Source: Egaibacter danicus
Lineage (GTDB): Bacteria > Pseudomonadota > Gammaproteobacteria > Burkholderiales > Burkholderiaceae_C
Direction of reading: 5' to 3'
Assembly: GCA_016707075.1 (NCBI GenBank)
Contig: JADJII010000007.1
Coordinates: 124,001 to 188,000 of the forward strand
Length of the DNA: 64,000 nt
The notes beneath the pieces were generated by a model, which was not told the DNA's origin, did not search any database, and saw only the letters and a program-made list of their open reading frames with translations. The position numbers and the translations under genes are program-made. Positions 59,365 to 64,000 of the stretch are shown in pieces (position 1 is the first letter of the stretch; every line of letters starts with the position of its first letter).

Positions 59365-61638
59365 GTGAATACTCCGGCACACCCCCCAACTGACAGCCCA
59401 CCCAAGGTCAAGGGGAAGGTCCGTGCAGGTGCGGTCCATGTTGCCGCAGCCAACGCCACCGCGGCCAGTTTCGCCGCATTGACCGCGCGACTGGACTACT
59501 TGACCCCGGCCGATATTGAGCAGGTACGCCTGGCTTACCGATTCGCAGATGAAGCACACCTCGGCCAGCTTCGAAACAATGGTGAGCCCTATATCACCCA
59601 CCCCATCGCCGTAGCGGCTCAGTGCGCAGACTGGCGGCTGGATGCCCAGGCGCTGATGGCAGCTCTGCTTCACGACGCCATTGAAGACTGTGGCGTCACG
59701 AAATCTGAATTGATAGAGAGGTTTGGTTCGGCTGTTGCCGAACTGGTTGATGGCCTGACCAAGCTGGACAAGCTGCATTTCAACACCCGGGAAGAAAGCC
59801 AGGCAGAGTCTTTCCGGAAGATGCTGCTGGCCATGGCCCGGGACGTTCGGGTCATCCTGATCAAATTGGCAGACAGGTCCCACAACATGCGTACGCTCTC
59901 GGATGTACCGAGAGAAAAATGGGGGCGGATCGCCTCGGAAACGCTTGAGATTTACGCGCCAATTGCCCATCGGCTGGGTCTCAACCAGACCTATCGGGAA
60001 CTCCAGGACCTGTCTTTCCGTCACCTGCGCCCCTGGAGATATGCAACGCTATCCAAAGCAGTTGAAAAAGCCAGGAGCCGCCGGAGAGACTTAATCCAGC
60101 GTGTGCAAAAAGAGGTAGAGGCCGCGTTTGCTGCTAGTGGCCTTCAGGTACGTATTGCTGGACGCGAAAAATCGCTGTACTCCATTTATCGAAAAATGGT
60201 TGACAAACACCTTAGCTTTGCCCAAGTCACAGACATTTACGGGTTCAGGGTTCTGGTGCCTGAAGTAATTGACTGCTACACCGCGCTGGGTACTTTGCAT
60301 CAGTTATACAAGCCAGTTCCTGGAAAGTTCAAGGATCACATTGCCATTGCCAAGGTGAATGGCTACCAGTCGCTGCACACCACCTTGGTAGGCCCCTCCG
60401 GTGTCAATGTGGAATTTCAGGTTCGCACGGAGCCCATGCACATCGTGGCGGAATCGGGTGTTGCGGCTCACTGGCTCTACAAGGAAAAAGCAGCTGACGG
60501 CACGTCTTCCGATCGGCTAGGCGCCCAGTGGCTGCAATCACTTCTGGATATTCAGGATGAGACCCGGGATGCGGCTGAGTTCTGGGATCACGTCAAAGTG
60601 GATTTGTTCCCTGATGCGGTCTATGTCTTTACCCCCAAGAGCCAGATCATGGCCCTGCCGAGAGGTGCCACTGTCGTGGACTTCGCCTATGCCATCCATA
60701 GCAATGTGGGTGACCGCACGGTGGCAGCCAAAATCGGAGGCGAATTGGTCCCGTTGCGTACGGAGCTTAAAAACGGCGACGTGATTGAAATCATCACAGC
60801 CCCTGTCTCTGCCCCGAATCCCTCATGGTTGAGCTTTGTGCGAACCGGCCGGGCCCGATCCAAAATACGCCATCACCTCAAGACGATGGCGCACACCGAG
60901 TCAGAGGAGTTGGGTGGCAAACTACTCGCTCAGGCTCTCAGATCAGAGGGTATCGAGCATCTGCCAGACGATTCGGAATCTCAATCAGGAATCTGGGAAA
61001 AACTGTTGCGCTTCACGGGGAACAAAACCCGCAGTGAACTGTTAGCCGATATTGGTCTAGGCAAGCGCATTGCCAATATTGTGGCGAAGCGGCTGGTGAA
61101 TCTACTGGCCGAGCAGGGAGAAAAACCCAACGCCGTTTTGTTGACCCGGGAGCGCTATGGCTCAACGGGTACTCCTGCACTCACTGGCCTAGCACTCGAC
61201 GGTAGCGAAAACGCATCCGTACAGTTTGCCAAATGCTGCCGTCCCATTCCTGGCGATGCCATTGTGGGTTATCTTGGCCGGGGCGAAGGCCTGCTTGTTC
61301 ATGCCGAGAATTGTCCAACAGCGAAAAAACTGCAGAACAAGGATAGTGAACGCTTCATTCAGGTAGAGTGGGCTGACGAAACCGTCCGGCCTTTTGAAAC
61401 AGGTATTTCGGTAACAGTAACAAACGGCAAAGGGGTTCTGGCCAAAGTCGCTTCTGCACTGGCGGCCGCAGAAACCGATATCACTCATATTGACATGGGT
61501 GAAGAAGCCGCCCAGGACACCGCCGAGCTCCGGTTTGTAATTGCGGTACGGGACCTTGCGCACCTGGAAGCAGCGCTACGCAGCCTGAATCGGTCCAAAT
61601 CCGTGATCCGCGCGGGTCGAACACGCGTGGCGTCTTAA
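59365..61638 (+). CDS. spoT: Bifunctional (p)ppGpp synthetase/hydrolase
   Basis: 757 residues from GTG 59365. An HD hydrolase domain (H79 in ITHP; H103-D104 in LLHDAIEDCG), a synthetase domain (AGREKSLYSIYRKMVDKHL, DIYGFRVLV, GYQSLHTTLVGP, VEFQVRT), TGS (VFTPKSQIMALPRGATVVDF) and a C-terminal ACT domain are all present. The HD motif is intact, so both activities are expected. A GTG start with no clear ribosome site suggests low expression. Confidence 0.96.
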   Translation: MNTPAHPPTDSPPKVKGKVRAGAVHVAAANATAASFAALTARLDYLTPADIEQVRLAYRFADEAHLGQLRNNGEPYITHPIAVAAQCADWRLDAQALMAALLHDAIEDCGVTKSELIERFGSAVAELVDGLTKLDKLHFNTREESQAESFRKMLLAMARDVRVILIKLADRSHNMRTLSDVPREKWGRIASETLEIYAPIAHRLGLNQTYRELQDLSFRHLRPWRYATLSKAVEKARSRRRDLIQRVQKEVEAAFAASGLQVRIAGREKSLYSIYRKMVDKHLSFAQVTDIYGFRVLVPEVIDCYTALGTLHQLYKPVPGKFKDHIAIAKVNGYQSLHTTLVGPSGVNVEFQVRTEPMHIVAESGVAAHWLYKEKAADGTSSDRLGAQWLQSLLDIQDETRDAAEFWDHVKVDLFPDAVYVFTPKSQIMALPRGATVVDFAYAIHSNVGDRTVAAKIGGELVPLRTELKNGDVIEIITAPVSAPNPSWLSFVRTGRARSKIRHHLKTMAHTESEELGGKLLAQALRSEGIEHLPDDSESQSGIWEKLLRFTGNKTRSELLADIGLGKRIANIVAKRLVNLLAEQGEKPNAVLLTRERYGSTGTPALTGLALDGSENASVQFAKCCRPIPGDAIVGYLGRGEGLLVHAENCPTAKKLQNKDSERFIQVEWADETVRPFETGISVTVTNGKGVLAKVASALAAAETDITHIDMGEEAAQDTAELRFVIAVRDLAHLEAALRSLNRSKSVIRAGRTRVAS

Positions 61639-62201
61639 GCAACATCTCTGGCCGGCGCGGGGTAGGTCACTCGCATCACTTCAATCTCGGTCACCTGCGC
61701 TGGTGTTACCAGTTGCAGCACATCCCCTTCCCGGGCCTTTAGCAGTGTTCGCGCAATCGGAGACACCCAGCTGACCTCCCCCTTGGCGCTATCCGCCTCA
61801 TCAACGCCCAAAATGGTGACGGTGCGTTCAAGACCCGTTTCATCAGCATAAGTCACCGTTGCACCAAAAAACACCTGATCGTTCTGGAAATGAATGCTGG
61901 GATCAGTGATTTCCGCCAACTCCAGTCGCTTGGTCAGGAACCGGATACGGCGATCAATTTCCCTCAAACGTTTCTTTCCGTAGATGTAATCTCCGTTTTC
62001 AGAGCGGTCCCCATTGCTGGCAGCCCAATGAACGATATCCACAACCTTGGGCCGCTCGATGTTGATCAAGTCGAGTAATTCAGCTTTGAGACGGGTGTAT
62101 CCAGAAGGGGTGATGTAGTTTTTGCCGCCCGCAGGCAAAGGGGGCAATTGCAGATCATCATCGTCCGAGTCGTCAGACTCTTTTGTGAAAGCCTTGCTCA
62201 T
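61635..62201 (-). CDS. greB: Transcript cleavage factor GreB
   Basis: 188 residues from ATG 62201. An acidic N-terminal tail (SDDSDDDD) precedes NYITPSGYTRLKAELLDLIN, WAASNGDRSENGDYIYGKKR (the acidic finger tip) and VSWVSPIARTLLKAREGD. The YGKKR form distinguishes GreB from GreA. It rescues backtracked RNA polymerase. Stop overlaps spoT stop by four bases; the genes converge. Confidence 0.95.
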   Translation of the reverse strand: MSKAFTKESDDSDDDDLQLPPLPAGGKNYITPSGYTRLKAELLDLINIERPKVVDIVHWAASNGDRSENGDYIYGKKRLREIDRRIRFLTKRLELAEITDPSIHFQNDQVFFGATVTYADETGLERTVTILGVDEADSAKGEVSWVSPIARTLLKAREGDVLQLVTPAQVTEIEVMRVTYPAPARDVA

Positions 62202-62255
62202 GACAATTACGCCGTTGATTCTGGAAAGCGAACGGCGTCCGCATCTCCCACACAA

Positions 62256-62288
62256 GAAAAAGCCCTAGAACATCGCTGTTCTAGGGCT
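62256..62288 (-). terminator. Terminator of the tRNA-Arg transcript
   Basis: On the minus strand AGCCCTAGAACA-GCGA-TGTTCTAGGGCT followed by TTTTTCTTG. A perfect twelve-base-pair stem just behind the tRNA gene and before greB. Confidence 0.9.
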
Positions 62289-62294
62289 ATCGTC

Positions 62295-62371
62295 TGGTGC
62301 GGCTGGCAGGAATTGAACCCACGACCCCTTGGTTCGTAGCCAAGTACTCTATCCAACTGAGCTACAGCCGC
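62295..62371 (-). tRNA. tRNA-Arg (anticodon ACG)
   Basis: Minus strand 77 nt: acceptor GCGGCTG/CAGCCGC with ACCA end encoded, D-arm AGCTCAGTTGGATAGAGT, anticodon stem CTTGG/CCAAG with loop CTACGAA (anticodon ACG), T-loop TTCAATT. All arms pair. Confidence 0.97.
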
Positions 62372-62416
62372 TAAGATTTTCATTCTAGCACGATCCAGAA
62401 AGCCTGTTTCCCTGCG

Positions 62417-63292
62417 CTAGGAACGCAAGCCCAGCAGGGCGCGCGCTTCTGCCGGGCTTGCCACCGGTCGACCAGCAAGCCGTGCGCAGTTTGCCAATGC
62501 GGAAATTAATGCACCATTGCCTTTGGCGCGCTCCCCATCCGGCAGATAAAACGTGTCCTCCAGACCGGTACGAAGCATGCCCCCCAGATCTGCTGTTTTC
62601 TGATGCACGGGCCAGATTTCGGCACGGCCAATCAGGGTCGTCTGCCATACGCTGTCTGGAGCCATCCAGCGCAGTAACAATGCCAGCAAATCTGCGTCGC
62701 AAGGCATGCCTGACGCCACGCCCATCACCAGGTTGTATTCGGGACGACCCAACTCTGGCGGGAGCATGCCAGCCTTCAAATACATCCCGACGGACCGCAC
62801 AATCCCGACATCAAAACACTCAAACTCAGGGTGAACACCGCACTCCAGCATGACATCCAGAAACTGCTGAACCTTGGTCACGGGGTTGTCAAACACCATT
62901 GGCGGCCAAGCCCATTGACCATCATCCCTGATTTTCAGGTAGTTCAGACTGCCCGCATTGCAAGCGGCAATTTCCGGCTTGATACGGCGTATGCAAGCCA
63001 GAGGCCCGGAAACATCTTTTCCAACCACCCCCGTGGTCAGGTTGATGATCACGCCAGGACAAGCTTCACGAATGGCGCTTACCACGGCAGTCGCAACCTC
63101 CGGGTCCCACGATGGCAGATGGCCCTTCCCTTCTTCCTGCTGGCGCAGATGGACGTGCATGACTGAAGCACCGGCATTGAATGCGTCACGAGCCTCCTGC
63201 GCCATTTGCTCTGGTGTGACAGGAACGGGATGCTGGCTCGGATTCGTGAGCACGCCGGTCAGTGCGCAAGTAAGAATAGCCTTGTCCATCAT
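62417..63292 (-). CDS. BKACE family beta-keto acid cleavage enzyme (DUF849)
   Basis: 291 residues. KAILTCALTGVLTNPSQHPV, GASVMHVHLRQ (metal ligands His-x-His), INLTTGVVGKDV, CNAGSLNYL, PEFECFDVGIV and GRPEYNLVMGVASGMP are the BKACE family pattern. These zinc enzymes condense a beta-keto acid with acetyl-CoA. The substrate (for example 3-keto-5-aminohexanoate) is not predictable. ATGA overlap with the carboxylase gene upstream, so they share an operon. Confidence 0.9.
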   Translation of the reverse strand: MMDKAILTCALTGVLTNPSQHPVPVTPEQMAQEARDAFNAGASVMHVHLRQQEEGKGHLPSWDPEVATAVVSAIREACPGVIINLTTGVVGKDVSGPLACIRRIKPEIAACNAGSLNYLKIRDDGQWAWPPMVFDNPVTKVQQFLDVMLECGVHPEFECFDVGIVRSVGMYLKAGMLPPELGRPEYNLVMGVASGMPCDADLLALLLRWMAPDSVWQTTLIGRAEIWPVHQKTADLGGMLRTGLEDTFYLPDGERAKGNGALISALANCARLAGRPVASPAEARALLGLRS

Positions 63293-64000
63293 GGTTCCGA
63301 GCTCCCGGCCTGGCTTGCTTCATGAACTCTCAATTCGATCACGAGAGCTCCTGACACGACCTGCTCGCCAACGAGCGAGTGGATTGCGACCACCTGACCA
63401 GCGCCTTGCGCCGTCAACCACATTTCCATCTTCATGGCTTCCACACACATCAACGCCTGGCCTTGGGTCACACTGTCGCCTACTGCAACAAGCATCTGGG
63501 AAACTTTGCCAGCAACCGGCGCCAGAACTTGCGCTGCGTCTGATTTCGTATCGACTTGCGGAAATGGGGAAATCTCATGAAAAACGAATGACGCCACGCC
63601 CGTTGCCATGTGCAAATTTTCGCCGGACATCACAAACAGAGCTTGCCGGGTAACCCCTTCCATGTCGTAGTGCAGTCTGCCCCCAGCCCGGAGATCAAGC
63701 CTGATTGTCCGCTCAGCACCTTCCTGGGCAACTGTTACCCGCCCATTGTGATCGGGCGAAACACGCAAATTGCGCACACTGCTATCGCACCGCAAAAACA
63801 GGTCGTATGAGGCTACGCCAACCGGTCGCCAGCCGGCACCACCCTGCATGGCAAAAACGGCCGCGGCAAGACACCACACATCGTCGTCAGGTTGCGGACG
63901 ACGCAGTAAAGGCTCGTCATTTTCCATCCACTGATCCAGTGTGGCGGTGGTCATCGCCGAATCGCGAAAATGGGGCGAATTCAACACATCTGACAGAAAC
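63289..64000 (-). CDS. Biotin-dependent acyl-CoA carboxylase alpha subunit, C-terminal part
   Basis: The frame is open at the window edge (FLSDVLNSPHFRDS matches the end of a biotin-carboxylase domain), so only the last 237 residues are present. A beta-sandwich linker region precedes a biotinyl domain with LAPVAGKVSQMLVAVGD and the biotin lysine in VEAMKMEM. Probably a methylcrotonyl- or geranyl-CoA carboxylase-type protein; the exact substrate cannot be told. Overlaps the BKACE gene by four bases. Confidence 0.85.
   Translation of the reverse strand, partial: FLSDVLNSPHFRDSAMTTATLDQWMENDEPLLRRPQPDDDVWCLAAAVFAMQGGAGWRPVGVASYDLFLRCDSSVRNLRVSPDHNGRVTVAQEGAERTIRLDLRAGGRLHYDMEGVTRQALFVMSGENLHMATGVASFVFHEISPFPQVDTKSDAAQVLAPVAGKVSQMLVAVGDSVTQGQALMCVEAMKMEMWLTAQGAGQVVAIHSLVGEQVVSGALVIELRVHEASQAGSSEP

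Overview
The window looks like a chromosomal segment of a sulfur-oxidising betaproteobacterium of the Comamonadaceae (Rhodoferax-like; inferred). The evidence is the gene content (urt/ure cluster, YicC-gmk-rpoZ-spoT-greB), a GC-rich composition, and several copies of a short dispersed repeat of the type common in Comamonadaceae (a GCTATCAAA...TAGCTG core followed by TTGCGC).

Layout. 1-16.5 kb is a urea region. It holds urtA and the start of urtB (leftward), a hemerythrin, and a low-GC patch with two integron-cassette-like ORFs. Then come an RNB-type ribonuclease, a LuxR-type response regulator, and a giant NCS1-permease/histidine-kinase hybrid split by one frameshift. ureA-ureJ-ureB-ureC-ureE-ureF-ureG follow; ureD is not in the window. 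16.6-21.7 kb encodes a second DsrMK-like membrane pair, TusA, DsrE2, an exported unknown and a YeeE/YedE transporter. 21.7-26.8 kb is a leftward operon of eight genes: an unknown 79-aa protein, a Cas6/Cmx6-like protein, a DsrC-like protein without cysteines, an unknown, a TauD-like dioxygenase, a ferredoxin-reductase fusion, an S24-fold protein, and a Cys-rich unknown. 27.1-40.8 kb is a complete oxidative-type dsr operon, dsrABEFHCMKLJOPNR plus a siroheme-type methyltransferase. dsrN is fused to a DsrC-like domain. 40.8-42.7 kb is a NarL-type two-component system. 43.0-51.8 kb is soeABC (cytoplasmic sulfite oxidation) followed by a TSUP exporter, a membrane protein, a UspA protein, a CMD-Rieske fusion and a FadL porin. 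52-64 kb is housekeeping: tRNA-Ser, hemW, rdgB, rph (frameshifted), PP2C phosphatase and Ser/Thr kinase, yicC, gmk, rpoZ, spoT, greB, tRNA-Arg, a BKACE enzyme and the end of a biotin-dependent carboxylase.

How it works together (inference from known families). Sulfane sulfur is relayed by TusA, DsrE2, DsrEFH and DsrC to reverse DsrAB. Electrons leave through DsrMKJOP and DsrL. Sulfite is oxidised by SoeABC or exported by the TSUP protein. dsrD is absent, while dsrEFH and dsrL are present, which fits the oxidative direction.

The main new observation is a 44-bp element of constant internal spacing found upstream of three sulfur operons: tusA-dsrE2, the leftward eight-gene operon divergent from dsrA, and soeABC. 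It carries a TACCCAT palindrome (a NarL-type heptamer) and ends in a promoter-like ATAGACG. Its likely reader is the NarL-type system in the same cluster, whose kinase has a soluble GAF domain with four cysteines. The leftward eight-gene operon is the best candidate for an undescribed system.
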